From positions 62,001 through 126,000 of the forward strand of contig CAWBTF010000025.1 in assembly GCA_963791595.1 (NCBI GenBank): a DNA stretch of 64,000 bases, given 5' to 3'. The stretch is from JAEMQF01 sp963791595 (GTDB lineage: Bacteria; Pseudomonadota; Gammaproteobacteria; Burkholderiales; Burkholderiaceae_C). A model generated the notes under the pieces. The model made no database searches. It saw only the letters and a program-made list of their open reading frames with translations, and was not told where the DNA came from. Of the stretch, positions 1-9,443 are shown in pieces. A program made the translations under genes and the position numbers. Each line of letters begins with the position of its first letter. Position 1 is the first letter of the stretch.

Positions 1-283
1 CGAGCGCCGCGTTCAGCGCCGACAGCGCGAAATAGGCGACATCGGTGTGCGGCAGCACGCTGAACCAGGCGGCAGCGATCCACGCGAACAGCGGCGGGTG
101 CTTGGAATAGCCGGCCTGCCACTCGATGCCCCAGGCATAGTTCTCGACCATGTCGCCGGCAAAGTCGAGGTTGCCGCGCGACAGCCATGCCGCGAGGGTC
201 CAGACCAAGGCGCCGGTGGCGAGCAGCGCGGGCAGACCCGGAGCGTTCCGCCTGCCCGGCGCTTGGGTGAGAGTTGTATCCAA
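1..283 (-). CDS. ArnT/PMT-type glycosyltransferase, N-terminal fragment
   Basis: Partial gene cut by the window start; about 94 N-terminal codons are visible. The frame starts best at a TTG (281-283), since no ATG is available upstream; the start is uncertain. After a short polar N-terminus comes a hydrophobic helix (LPALLATGALVWTLAAWLS), then the motif FAGDMVENYAWG followed by GYSKHPPLFAW. A D-M-x-E pair after the first membrane helix followed by K/H-P-P-L is the signature of GT39/ArnT-like, undecaprenyl-phosphate-sugar dependent membrane glycosyltransferases. It is divergent from tamB. Family assignment is fairly secure; the substrate cannot be told from this fragment. Confidence 0.7.
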   Translation of the reverse strand, partial: MDTTLTQAPGRRNAPGLPALLATGALVWTLAAWLSRGNLDFAGDMVENYAWGIEWQAGYSKHPPLFAWIAAAWFSVLPHTDVAYFALSALNAAL

Positions 284-423
284 GCGCGCGATTCTGCCGC
301 ATGGGTTGAGTTCACCCCCGCGACGCGCTGAGTGCGTTATCGCCGCACACGCCGCCGGCCGTCGCTGCGCAAGGCCTTCGCGTGCCCGCTCGCCGGCATC
401 TGCGACAAAATCCGGGCTCGTCG

Positions 424-3400
424 ATGCCCACCGATCTACAGCCCGATTCAACGCCTGCCGCGCCGCCCTCCGCAGATGTGCCCGCACGCGCCAGGCGCCG
501 CCGCCGTTTCGGTTGGTCGGGCTGGCTGCTCGGCACACTGCTTGTGGTGGTCGCGCCCACGCTGCTGCTGGGAACGCTGGCGTGGGTGCTCGGCACCGAA
601 CGCGGTTTGAGCTGGGCGTTGGCGCAGCAGGACTATGTTGAAGCCGAGCAATTCAGCGGCTCGCTGCTCGCCGGCTTCAGCGCGAAGCGCATCGTCGTGC
701 GCTGGGGCGCGGCGCGCGAGCACCGCGTGGTGATCGACGCCGCGCGCGCCTCGGCCTTGCACCTTGCGCCGGCCGGCACGAGCGCATGGCTACGGGTGCA
801 CGCCGAACAGGTGTCGGCGCAGCGCGTGAGCGTGCAGCTTGCGCCGAGCAACGAGCCGGCGCGGCTGCCGAGCGACCTGCGCCTGCCGATCGAGATTGAA
901 GTCGACGCGGCATCCGTCGGCACGCTGGAATTGCCCGGCCTGGCCGAGCACCCGGTGCGCAACGCGACCGGCCACGTCCACTTGGGTGCACAACAAGGGC
1001 TCGTGCATCTGGCGCGCGGCGTGCAGTTCGGCGTCGGACCGCTGCAGTGCAGTGGCGAGGCACAGATCGAGACCGGCGACAGCGGCGGCACCAACGCCGA
1101 CAGCCGCACAGGAAGCGGCAGCGCATTGGCACTGCGCGTGCAGCTCGACGCGAAGCAAGCCGGCGATCCGCAGGCGCCCCGGCCGGAGCTGCCGCCCTGG
1201 GCGCGCGCGCTGCGCCAGGACTGGCAGGCGCGGCTGCGCGCAGACGGTCCGCTGGCGCGCTTTGCCGCGACGCTGGAGTTGCGCGGCCAGGGCCAGCGCC
1301 TGGACGCGCGCGCCGAAGTGGCACCGCTCGACGCCTGGCCGCTGCCGCGGCTGGACTTGCAGACCGAGCAGCTCGACCTGTCTGCGTTGATCGCGGGCGC
1401 GCCCACCACTGCGCTGAGCGGCAGCATTCGCATCGATCCACCCGCCCGCAAAGGCGCGCTGCCGAGCGCCCGGGTCCAGATGGTCAATCACCGGCCCGGG
1501 CGCTGGGACCAGCAGGGCCTGCCGCTGCGTGCCGCTGCCTTCGAGCTGCGCGCGCCGAGCGGCGCATCGGGCCGGCTGGAATTCGTGAACGTGCAGGCCG
1601 GATTGGCGAGCGACCAACGCGACGCCGGCACGCTGCAAGGCAGCGGCCAATGGTCGGCCGGCGGCTTCAGCCTGCAAGCCCGGCTGGCGCAGGTGCGGCC
1701 GAATTGGCTCGACCCGCGCCTGCCCGCGATGACGCTGAGCGGGCCGATCAGCCTGAGTGGGCAACTTACGGCGGCAGCTGCCACACCAAAGTTCGAACTG
1801 CACGCGGAGTTGGAAGGCCGCCTGAGCAGAGACGCGCCGAGGGACACCGCTCGCGATTCCGCTGCGGCCGAGCGCAGCGTCACCCTGAAAGTCTCCGCGT
1901 CGGCGTCGCCGCAATCGATCGACATTCGCGAGCTGCAAGCGCGCGCGGGCACCGCCCTGCTCACGCTCAGCGGCACGGCGCAGCGCGGCACACCAGCCGC
2001 ACCGTGGCAGCTCGACGGCAAGGCGAGCCTGAACGACTTCGACCCTCTGGCCTGGTTCCCCGGCGCACCCGATTCGGCGTGGCGGCGCGGGCCACACCGC
2101 TTCAACGGCGATGCCGAGTTTTCATTCGCGCTGCCGTCCGCGCTACCGTCGGCCACGAGCGGCGGCAACGAGCCGCAAGCCTTGCCTGATTGGCGAGACT
2201 GGCTCGAATGGCTGCCCACGGTGCAAGGCCAAGCGGAGTTGAATGTGCGCCCGAGTCAGCTCGCCGGCGTGGCGCTGCGCGGCGCGGTCTCGATGCACAA
2301 CACACCGGCCGCACAGACGCGCTTGAGCGCGAAGCTGGAAGCCGGCGGCAACAGCCTCAGCGCCACGGGCCAGTGGGCGCGCGGCGACACCGGTCGCTCC
2401 GACCGCTGGGAGCTTGAGATCCAGGCCGCACAACTGGCGCGGCTCGCGCCGTGGCGCGCGTTGGCCGGCGTGGCGCTGGACTGGCCCCTGCCGACGGGGG
2501 TGTTGGAGGCCAACGTCAAAATGGAAGGCCGCTGGCCGGCACTACGCACGCAGGGCCAGCTCAGCGCGCAGGCCCTGCGCCTGGCGGCTTTCAGCGTGGC
2601 ACGCGGCCAGGCACGCTGGAACTTCGACCAGGAGGCGGGTGCGCCATTCGACGCGCCCTTCAACATTCAAGTCGATCTGAGCGACGCGCGCTGGGAACAA
2701 CAGAGCGCGCAAAGCGTGAAGCTGAATCTGCAAGGCACGACCGAGGCACATTCGCTCGAACTGCGCGCGATCCTCAACGTCGCGGCGCCGGCCTGGACCG
2801 ATTTCCTGCTGGGTCAGGCGCCCGCCGACGACGCCGCGCGTTCGACCCTGGTGCAACTGAACGCCCAAGGCGGTCTGCGCAGCCCCGCCGGCGCCGCGAC
2901 ACCACAGCGTTGGCAGGGAACGCTGCAAGGTCTCGATGTGCGAAGCAGCGCGGCGAACGCCGCGCCACTGCTGCGCTTGCGAGATGTCGCGATCGATCTG
3001 CAATCGGGCAGTGCCACGAGTGCGCCGCGCATCGCGCTGCAACCGGGCGCGGGCGATCTGCTCGGCACGCGTCTGTACTGGGAAGCTGCGTCGTGGCAAG
3101 GCGCGGTGGGCAACAGCCCGGCGCAGATCGACCTGCAAGCGCGAATCGACCCGATCGCCATCGCGCCGTTGCTGAACCGCGCGCAACCGCATTTCGGCTG
3201 GCGTGGCGATCTGCTGGTGGGCGGGCACGTGAACATTCGCAGCGCCCCGACCCTGCAGGCCGACGTGGTGTTCGAGCGCTTGCGCGGCGACCTGCGCGTG
3301 GCCGACGAGCTCGGCACCCAGGACCTGCAGCTCACCGACCTGCGCATTGCACTCGCGGCGCAGAACGGCGTGTGGAGCTTCACCCAGGCGCTGGCCGGCA

Positions 3401-4764
3401 AGACGCTCGGCGAAGCGGCGGGCGCGGTGACGGCGCGGTTCGCCCCCGGCGCGCCCTGGCCCAGTGCCGACACGCCGATCCAGGGCGTGCTCGAGGCACG
3501 CGTCGCGAACCTCGGCACCTGGGGCGCGTGGGTGCCGCCCGGTTGGCGCCTGGCCGGCAACCTGCGCACCAGCGCCACGATCGGCGGCGTGCTCGGCGCG
3601 CCGCAGTACACCGGCGAAATCCGCGGCAGCGGCATCGGCGTGCGCAACATCGTGCAGGGCGTGAATATCGTCGACGGCGAGGTCGACATCCGGCTTCAAG
3701 GCTCGAGCGCGCGCATCGAGCGCTTCACCGCCAAGGCGGGCAACGGCAACCTGCGCCTGGACGGCGACGCGAGCCTGGGCGAGGTGCCGAGCGCGAAGGT
3801 GCGGTTGACGGCCGACAAGTTCCTACTGCTCGGTCGAGTGGACAGGCGCATCGTCGCCAGCGGCAGCGCCAATCTGAACCTGGGCGCGTCGACCACCACG
3901 CTGGACGGTCGCTTCACGGTCGACGAGGGGCTGATCGACTTCACGCGCGGCGACGCACCGACGCTCGCCGACGACGTGCGCGTCGCGGCGCGGCCCGCCC
4001 TCCCGGGTGCCGACGCGGCCCCCGAAGCGCCGGCCGAACCGGCGCGCAGTGCGGCACGGCCGGTGGCGATCGACCTGCAGGTAGGATTGGGAGAACACTT
4101 GCGCGTTCGCGGGCGCGGCCTGGACACGCAATTGCGCGGCGACCTGCGACTCACGACTCCGGGCGGAAAGCTCGCGATCAACGGCACGGTGCGCACCGAA
4201 ACCGGAACCTATGCCGCCTATGGCCAGAAGCTCAGCATCGAGCGCGGCGAACTGGTGTTCACCGGCGTCGCCGAAAACCCGCGCCTGGACATCATCGCCG
4301 TCAGGCCCAACCTCGAGCAGACCGTGGGTGTGGCCGTCACCGGCACCGCATTGAATCCACGCGTGCGCCTGTTCAGCGAACCCGAGATGGCCGACATCGA
4401 CAAGCTCTCCTGGCTCGTGCTCGGCCGCGCCTCCGACGGCCTGGGCCGCACCGACACCGCCTTGCTGCAACGCGCCGCGATCGGTCTGCTCGCAGGAGAA
4501 GGCAGCGGGCCGACCGATCAGCTCATCAACGCCGTCGGGCTGGACGAAGTGTCGTTCCGCCAGACCGAAGGCGAAGTGCGCGAGACCGTCGTCTCGCTCG
4601 GCAAGCAGTTGTCGCGGCGCTGGTACGTCGGGTATGAGCGCAGCCTGAACGCGACCACCGGCAACTGGCAGTTGATCTACCGCATCGCGCAGCGCTTGAC
4701 GTTGCGCGCGCAGAGCGGACTGGACAATTCGCTGGACGCGATTTGGACTTGGCGATGGCAGTGA
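424..4764 (+). CDS. tamB: TamB-like translocation and assembly module protein (DUF490/AsmA-like)
   Basis: About 1446 aa from the ATG at 424 (a GTG at 382, preceded by AAGG, would add 14 residues). A basic cytoplasmic tail with a five-arginine run precedes one membrane helix (WLLGTLLVVVAPTLLLGTLAW), followed by a very long beta-rich periplasmic region and a C-terminal DUF490 domain with the conserved LSWLVLGRASDG and the final VGYERSLN...YRIAQRLTLRAQSG segment. TamB spans the envelope and, with the outer-membrane protein TamA, helps outer-membrane protein or lipid transport. The usual upstream partner tamA is absent here: a divergent glycosyltransferase occupies that side. The gene is intact despite its length and overlaps the next gene by 10 bp. 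Confidence 0.9.
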   Translation: MPTDLQPDSTPAAPPSADVPARARRRRRFGWSGWLLGTLLVVVAPTLLLGTLAWVLGTERGLSWALAQQDYVEAEQFSGSLLAGFSAKRIVVRWGAAREHRVVIDAARASALHLAPAGTSAWLRVHAEQVSAQRVSVQLAPSNEPARLPSDLRLPIEIEVDAASVGTLELPGLAEHPVRNATGHVHLGAQQGLVHLARGVQFGVGPLQCSGEAQIETGDSGGTNADSRTGSGSALALRVQLDAKQAGDPQAPRPELPPWARALRQDWQARLRADGPLARFAATLELRGQGQRLDARAEVAPLDAWPLPRLDLQTEQLDLSALIAGAPTTALSGSIRIDPPARKGALPSARVQMVNHRPGRWDQQGLPLRAAAFELRAPSGASGRLEFVNVQAGLASDQRDAGTLQGSGQWSAGGFSLQARLAQVRPNWLDPRLPAMTLSGPISLSGQLTAAAATPKFELHAELEGRLSRDAPRDTARDSAAAERSVTLKVSASASPQSIDIRELQARAGTALLTLSGTAQRGTPAAPWQLDGKASLNDFDPLAWFPGAPDSAWRRGPHRFNGDAEFSFALPSALPSATSGGNEPQALPDWRDWLEWLPTVQGQAELNVRPSQLAGVALRGAVSMHNTPAAQTRLSAKLEAGGNSLSATGQWARGDTGRSDRWELEIQAAQLARLAPWRALAGVALDWPLPTGVLEANVKMEGRWPALRTQGQLSAQALRLAAFSVARGQARWNFDQEAGAPFDAPFNIQVDLSDARWEQQSAQSVKLNLQGTTEAHSLELRAILNVAAPAWTDFLLGQAPADDAARSTLVQLNAQGGLRSPAGAATPQRWQGTLQGLDVRSSAANAAPLLRLRDVAIDLQSGSATSAPRIALQPGAGDLLGTRLYWEAASWQGAVGNSPAQIDLQARIDPIAIAPLLNRAQPHFGWRGDLLVGGHVNIRSAPTLQADVVFERLRGDLRVADELGTQDLQLTDLRIALAAQNGVWSFTQALAGKTLGEAAGAVTARFAPGAPWPSADTPIQGVLEARVANLGTWGAWVPPGWRLAGNLRTSATIGGVLGAPQYTGEIRGSGIGVRNIVQGVNIVDGEVDIRLQGSSARIERFTAKAGNGNLRLDGDASLGEVPSAKVRLTADKFLLLGRVDRRIVASGSANLNLGASTTTLDGRFTVDEGLIDFTRGDAPTLADDVRVAARPALPGADAAPEAPAEPARSAARPVAIDLQVGLGEHLRVRGRGLDTQLRGDLRLTTPGGKLAINGTVRTETGTYAAYGQKLSIERGELVFTGVAENPRLDIIAVRPNLEQTVGVAVTGTALNPRVRLFSEPEMADIDKLSWLVLGRASDGLGRTDTALLQRAAIGLLAGEGSGPTDQLINAVGLDEVSFRQTEGEVRETVVSLGKQLSRRWYVGYERSLNATTGNWQLIYRIAQRLTLRAQSGLDNSLDAIWTWRWQ

Positions 4765-6032
4765 GCGGAAACCGGTTTGCTGCGCACGCGAGACGATTCG
4801 GCCAAGGTGGGCTCATCGTTGCGATCCTGATCGCCCTTGGCCTGCCGCCTTTCCTTCACAAAGGAACCGGCGGAGCCAGCGAATTGCCCGTCTACACACT
4901 GGCCGGCGAACGCCTGGCGGCTTCCCAGGAAATCTACCGAGCGAGCGATCCGAAGCCGTTCACCTACCCGCCGTTCTTCGCGGTTCCATTCGTATCCTCG
5001 CCGACGACACCCTTGCATCCGCCCCGGCCCGCGGCAGCCTATCTGGCTTGGTACCTGCTCAACGTCTTGTGCCTGTGCATCGTGATCGGGGTGATTCATC
5101 GCCATCTGGTCGCCGCATTTCATGACAGGCTGAACCGGTGGCTTTTCTGGGCCATCGTGGCTGTGCTGGCGGGGAGAAACGTCGCCTCGGTGTTTGGCAA
5201 TCACAGCCATGACCTGCTGGTTTTTCTGCCCATTGCATTGGGGGTCGATCAATTTTGCCGCCACCGAGACCGGCGCGCGGGCGTCTGGTTCGGGATCGCC
5301 GCCGCATGCAAGGCGACACCTTTGCTGTTCGTGCTCCCCTTTGCGATGAGCCGCAACTGGCGCGCGCTCACGATCATGCTCGCGAGCGCCGCGGTCGCGA
5401 CCCTGCTGCCCGACCTGCTGTTTCCAAGGACCGACGGGCAGCTGTGGGTCGCCGCCTGGCTCAAGACATTTGTCTTCAATCTGAAGCCCGGCGGACCCGC
5501 GGATGCGGGCCCGTGGGCCGCCGATTCGATCCTGAACCAGAGCCTGGCGGGCACCCTGCACCGGCTCTTCGCGACGCCGGCCGCCCTGCTGGTGGATGCC
5601 GGTGCGGCGGGCTCCCGCACCATCGTCTATGCGGGTTTGCTCGGCGTGCTCGCGCTGACGGCGATCGTTCAGCGGGCGCTGCCGGCGTCAACCGCGCCCG
5701 CCGATCGCGCCGCGTTTCGCTTCGGCCAAGCGGCATCGATCGTGTGCGGGATGGTGTTGCTGTCGCCAATGAGCAGCAAGGCGCACTTTTGCGTCGTGCT
5801 GCTTCCGGTCGCGTTTTGTGTCCAGCAGATGCTGCTGCATCGAAGCCGCTCGCAGATGCTGATGTTGGCGCTGTTCGGCGTGATCAACACCGCCAGCAGC
5901 AAAGACTTGATCGGCAAGGACGCAGGCGACTCGCTGTTGGCGTTCGGCCCGGTGACCTGGGCCACACTGCTCGCATTGCTGGCCACCGCATGGCAATTGC
6001 AGTCCACGCGCTGCCGATCGCGCGGCCAGTGA
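4755..6032 (+). CDS. Polytopic glycosyltransferase, GT87/DUF2029 family
   Basis: 425 aa from the ATG at 4755, which overlaps the end of tamB (ATGGCAGTGA); an in-frame TTG lies at 4743. There are about ten predicted membrane helices with a large periplasmic loop early on that carries YRASDPKPFTYPPFFAVPF. The motif FTYPPF after the first helix is typical of GT87 polyprenyl-phosphate-mannose dependent mannosyltransferase-like proteins, which elongate extracytoplasmic glycans. The later segment AACKATPLLFVLPF also fits this family. The overlap with tamB suggests co-transcription, but acceptor and donor are unknown. It converges on the SGNH-hydrolase remnant. Confidence 0.75.
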   Translation: MAVSGNRFAAHARRFGQGGLIVAILIALGLPPFLHKGTGGASELPVYTLAGERLAASQEIYRASDPKPFTYPPFFAVPFVSSPTTPLHPPRPAAAYLAWYLLNVLCLCIVIGVIHRHLVAAFHDRLNRWLFWAIVAVLAGRNVASVFGNHSHDLLVFLPIALGVDQFCRHRDRRAGVWFGIAAACKATPLLFVLPFAMSRNWRALTIMLASAAVATLLPDLLFPRTDGQLWVAAWLKTFVFNLKPGGPADAGPWAADSILNQSLAGTLHRLFATPAALLVDAGAAGSRTIVYAGLLGVLALTAIVQRALPASTAPADRAAFRFGQAASIVCGMVLLSPMSSKAHFCVVLLPVAFCVQQMLLHRSRSQMLMLALFGVINTASSKDLIGKDAGDSLLAFGPVTWATLLALLATAWQLQSTRCRSRGQ

Positions 6033-6620
6033 GCGCGCAATCGCTCGATGAATCCTTGAATGCTGTCGGGCGGCGGCGACAGGTTCGCACGCAGCACGGT
6101 GTTGCCGCCGATCCCTTCGTTGACGAAGGCCTTGCGCGTCGCCAACGGATTGCGCATCGAGCGCGCGACACCCGATTCGTCCTTCGTGCGCGTGTCCATG
6201 CGCACCGACACGATGTTGTGCCAGCGGTCGTTGGCATCCAGCGTGTTGCAGGTGCCGTCGGTGATCGAGTCGCCGAACGCGACGACCGAGCGCACCGATT
6301 CGTCGGTCAGCACGTCGATCGACTTGAGCCACATCATGTTCGTCGTCGTCAGCGTGAACGGCGTGGCGGTTTCGTTCATCGTCTGGTCGCCCGAGTTGTC
6401 GGCGCTGCGGTACGAGGTCGTCACCGCGCCGCTGTGCTGGCTCGCGAGCACGCCGGCGCCCGGGATGTACAGGCTCACCGCGAGGTCCTGCTGCGACACC
6501 ACGCGAATGCCCACCGGGTCGCCATCACGCTGCCGCCAGGCGGGATCACGACAGCGCAGTCGTCGTTCGTTCGCCCGCGGCTTTGGTGCGGCACCTCGTT
6601 GACCGTCACCTTTCGTGCCC
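6033..6620 (-). pseudogene. Remnant of an SGNH/GDSL hydrolase
   Basis: Reading the minus strand, conserved blocks of an extracellular SGNH hydrolase appear in order: VNEVPHQSRGRTNDDCAVVIPPGGS (beta-sandwich part), then after a one-base shift near 6515-6530 DPVGIRVVSQQDLAVSLYIPG, then VVAFGDSITDG (block I, catalytic Ser) and FVNEGIGGN (block II Gly). The sequence then stops resembling the family and runs antisense into the GT87 gene, so the C-terminal half with blocks III and V (catalytic Asp/His) is missing. With an internal frameshift and loss of its end it cannot encode an active enzyme. The 5' limit is uncertain; a signal peptide is not recognisable. Confidence 0.75.
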
Positions 6621-6760
6621 GGGCCGCCTGCCCACGCTCGGCTGCTGGCGCGCGGCGCGGACTACCCGCGGCGCGAGCTGCGAGTGGCGCCGGCTACCGC
6701 GGCGCAGGTTGCGCAAGCCACCTGATGTCGGCCTTGCTTCGGCTTGAAGCTGGCGTTATC

Positions 6761-6776
6761 CTGTATGTATGTCCAG
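6761..6776 (+). promoter_or_regulatory. LexA/SOS-box-like site overlapping the dinB start
   Basis: CTGT, eight bases (ATGTATGT), then CCAG. The consensus is CTGT-N8-ACAG with an alternating AT core, so only one of the eight defined bases differs. The dinB ATG (6769-6771) lies inside the site, so LexA binding would block initiation. SOS control of dinB is well established in many bacteria; the site itself is inferred. Confidence 0.5.
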
Positions 6777-8025
6777 TGGCCCTGAAACCGCCGAGCCGCG
6801 CCTGATCGCCCACCTCGACATGGACGCGTTCTACGCGTCGGTCGAGTTGTTGCGCTACCCGGAGCTGCACGGCATGCCGGTCGTGATCGGCGGCGGGCAG
6901 CGTCATCAACCGGTTTTTCAAGCGGACGGCACACGCCGCTTTTCCAGGCTGCGCGACTACGTGGGCCGCGGCGTGATCACGACCGCGACGTATGAAGCGC
7001 GGGCGCTCGGCGTCGGCTCGGCGATGGGCGTGATGAAGGCCGCCAGGCTCGCGCCCGACGCCGTGCTGCTGCCGGTGGACTTCGACGAGTACCGCAAGTA
7101 CTCGCGAATGTTCAAGGCCGCCGTGCGCGCGGTCGCGCCGCAGGTGGAAGACCGCGGCATCGACGAGATCTACATCGACTTGAGCGCCTTGCCCGGTGTG
7201 CACGCCGACGGCGGGCGTGCGCTCGGTGTGCAGCTGAAACAGGCGGTGCACGCCGCGACCGGGCTCACGTGTTCGGTGGGCATCACGCCGAACAAGCTGC
7301 TCTCGAAAATCTGTTCCGAACTCGACAAACCCAATGGCTTGACGCTGCTGAAAGCCGAGGAGATTCCGGCACGCGTCTGGCCGCTCGCAGCGAAGAAGAT
7401 CAATGGCATCGGACCGAAGGCGACGCAGAAACTCGCGAGCCTGGGCCTGCACACGATCGGCGACGTGGCCGCGGCGCCGCGGCAATTCCTGATCGAGCAC
7501 TTCGGCAAGAGCTACGGCGCCTGGCTGCATGAGGCGTGCCATGGGCGCGATTCGCGCGAAGTGGTGACGCACAGCGAGCCGGTGTCGATGAGTCGCGAGA
7601 CGACGTTCGAACGCGACCTGCACGCGGTGCGCGACCGGGCGCAGCTCGGCGCGATCTTCACCGAGCTGTGCACCGAGCTCGCCGACGACCTGGCGCGCAA
7701 GGGTTATGCGGCGAAGACGATCGGCGTGAAGCTGCGTTTCGCCGACTTTCGCATCGTCACGCGCGACCTCACCTTGCCGGCTCACACGCTGGACGCGGCG
7801 GCGATCCGGCGTGCCGCGGGGTTATGCCTGAAGCGCGTCGACCTGGCGCAGCGGCTGCGGCTGCTGGGCGTGCGTGCCGCCGCGTTGGCGCGAGTCGCCG
7901 ACCTGGTGGCGCCGCAGGCAGCGCAGCCACCGGCCACGCCCGCCGCCGGATACCCGCCTGCGAAACGCTCACGCCACGAAGCGCGCGAGCCGCGAACCGG
8001 GTACAGCCTGCCGCTCTTCGAGTAA
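6769..8025 (+). CDS. dinB: DNA polymerase IV (Y-family translesion polymerase)
   Basis: 418 aa. The palm begins with HLDMDAFYASVE (first metal-binding Asp) and continues to GIDEIYIDLS (the Asp-Glu pair). The thumb helix-hairpin-helix contains INGIGPKATQKLASLG. After PVVIGGG there is an insertion of about 20 residues (QRHQPVFQADGTRRFSRLRD) compared with the E. coli protein. The protein ends in YSLPLFE, a beta-clamp binding peptide. Pol IV copies damaged DNA with low fidelity, recruited through the clamp. It stands alone, transcribed rightwards, with an SOS-box-like site over its start codon. All catalytic residues are present, so it should be functional. Confidence 0.95.
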   Translation: MSSGPETAEPRLIAHLDMDAFYASVELLRYPELHGMPVVIGGGQRHQPVFQADGTRRFSRLRDYVGRGVITTATYEARALGVGSAMGVMKAARLAPDAVLLPVDFDEYRKYSRMFKAAVRAVAPQVEDRGIDEIYIDLSALPGVHADGGRALGVQLKQAVHAATGLTCSVGITPNKLLSKICSELDKPNGLTLLKAEEIPARVWPLAAKKINGIGPKATQKLASLGLHTIGDVAAAPRQFLIEHFGKSYGAWLHEACHGRDSREVVTHSEPVSMSRETTFERDLHAVRDRAQLGAIFTELCTELADDLARKGYAAKTIGVKLRFADFRIVTRDLTLPAHTLDAAAIRRAAGLCLKRVDLAQRLRLLGVRAAALARVADLVAPQAAQPPATPAAGYPPAKRSRHEAREPRTGYSLPLFE

Positions 8026-8082
8026 CAGCGCTCGGACCGCGCGTCGCCGTGCGCACGCGGGCTTCAAGAAGGAGGGGACATC

Positions 8083-8160
8083 GTGCGCACTTCGATGCTC
8101 TCGCGGCGCGGCGCGTCGGTGCCAGCAGTTCGGCACCGCGGGAGGCGTGGCGCGGGTTAG
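8083..8160 (+). CDS. Possible 25-aa small ORF
   Basis: A GTG start preceded by AAGGAGG at ideal spacing (8069-8075), then 25 codons rich in Arg and Ala and a TAG stop. It sits in the 235-bp gap between dinB and the 2-hydroxy-acid dehydrogenase gene. No family is recognised. The strong ribosome-binding site is the only support; it may be chance in GC-rich DNA. The rest of this gap shows nothing further apart from a short GGTGCC/GGCACC inverted repeat near 8119-8138. Confidence 0.2.
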   Translation: MRTSMLSRRGASVPAVRHRGRRGAG

Positions 8161-8260
8161 GGCTACAGTGCGGCTTGGCCCAAAGTGCGTCGCCGCCCCC
8201 AGCGCGCTACCGCACCCGCCGCACAAAGCCCAACAGAAGCCCGCACCCGGAGACAAAGCA

Positions 8261-9406
8261 ATGAGCGTCATCACCAACATCGAAGACCTGCGTGTGCTCG
8301 CGCAACAGCGTGTGCCCCGCATGTTCTACGACTACGCCGATTCAGGTTCGTGGACCGAGAGCACGTACCGCGCCAACGAAGCGGATTTCCAACGCATCAA
8401 GCTGCGCCAGCGCGTCGCGGTGAACATCGAAACCCGCAGCACCGCGGTGCAGATGGTCGGCATGGCGGCGAAGATGCCGGTGGCGATCGCCCCGGTGGGC
8501 ATGATCGGCATGCAGCACGCCGACGGCGAGATCCACGTGGCGCGTGCGGCGCAGAAGTTCGGCATCCCGTTCACGCTGTCGACGATGAGCATCTGCTCGA
8601 TCGAAGACGTGGCCGCGGCAACCCAGGCACCGTTCTGGTTTCAGCTCTACGTGATGCGCGACCGCGACTTCATCGAGCGCCTGATCGACCGCGCCAAGGC
8701 GGCGCAATGCAGCGCCCTGGTGTTGACGCTCGACCTGCAAGTGCTCGGGCAGCGCCACAAGGACCTGAAGAACGGCCTGTCGGCGCCGCCGAAACCGACC
8801 CTGCGCAACATGGTCAATCTGGCGACCAAGATTCGCTGGGGGCTGGAGATGCTCGGCACGAAGCGGCGCGGGTTCGGCAACATCGTCGGCCATGTGAAGG
8901 GCGTTTCCGACATGGCCGACCTCGGCGCGTGGACCGCGCAGCAGTTCGACCCGCGCCTGACCTGGGCCGATGTGGAGTGGGTGAAGAAGCGCTGGGGCGG
9001 CAAGCTCATTCTCAAAGGCATTCAGGACGTCGAAGACGCGCGCATCGCCGTCGATTCAGGCGCCGACGCGCTGATCGTCAGCAACCACGGCGGGCGCCAG
9101 CTCGACGGCGCGCAGTCGAGCATCGGCGCGCTGCCGGCGGTCGTCGACGCGGTCGGCTCGAAGATCGAGGTGCACATGGACGGCGGCATCCGCAGCGGCC
9201 AGGACGTGCTCAAGGCCTGGGCGCTGGGCGCGCGCGGCACCTACATCGGCCGCGCGATGGTCTGGGGCGTGGGGGCGATGGGCGAGGCCGGGGTGAGCAA
9301 GGCGCTCGAGATCATCCACCGCGAGCTCGACTTGACGATGGCGTTTTGCGGGCACACGAACATCCGCGATGTCGATCGCGGCATTCTGTTGCCGGGGACG
9401 TTTTAG
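8261..9406 (+). CDS. FMN-dependent alpha-hydroxy-acid dehydrogenase (LldD/lactate oxidase family)
   Basis: 381 aa. The N-terminal PRMFYDYADSGSW, the FMN phosphate site region LPAVVDAVGSKIEVHMDGGIRSGQDV and the active-site block DALIVSNHGGRQLDGA (catalytic His) are those of the TIM-barrel flavin family that oxidises L-2-hydroxy acids such as L-lactate. The ATG at 8261 follows a purine-rich stretch and gives the usual family N-terminus (VITNIEDLRVLAQQRVP). Length is typical. It is probably an L-lactate or related 2-hydroxy-acid dehydrogenase feeding electrons to the respiratory chain, but the exact substrate is not readable. A second, distinct paralogue lies at 50274-51536. Confidence 0.88.
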   Translation: MSVITNIEDLRVLAQQRVPRMFYDYADSGSWTESTYRANEADFQRIKLRQRVAVNIETRSTAVQMVGMAAKMPVAIAPVGMIGMQHADGEIHVARAAQKFGIPFTLSTMSICSIEDVAAATQAPFWFQLYVMRDRDFIERLIDRAKAAQCSALVLTLDLQVLGQRHKDLKNGLSAPPKPTLRNMVNLATKIRWGLEMLGTKRRGFGNIVGHVKGVSDMADLGAWTAQQFDPRLTWADVEWVKKRWGGKLILKGIQDVEDARIAVDSGADALIVSNHGGRQLDGAQSSIGALPAVVDAVGSKIEVHMDGGIRSGQDVLKAWALGARGTYIGRAMVWGVGAMGEAGVSKALEIIHRELDLTMAFCGHTNIRDVDRGILLPGTF

Positions 9407-9443
9407 CGGCGTGGGTTCGCGGTCGCGCGCGACCGCGTGCGGC

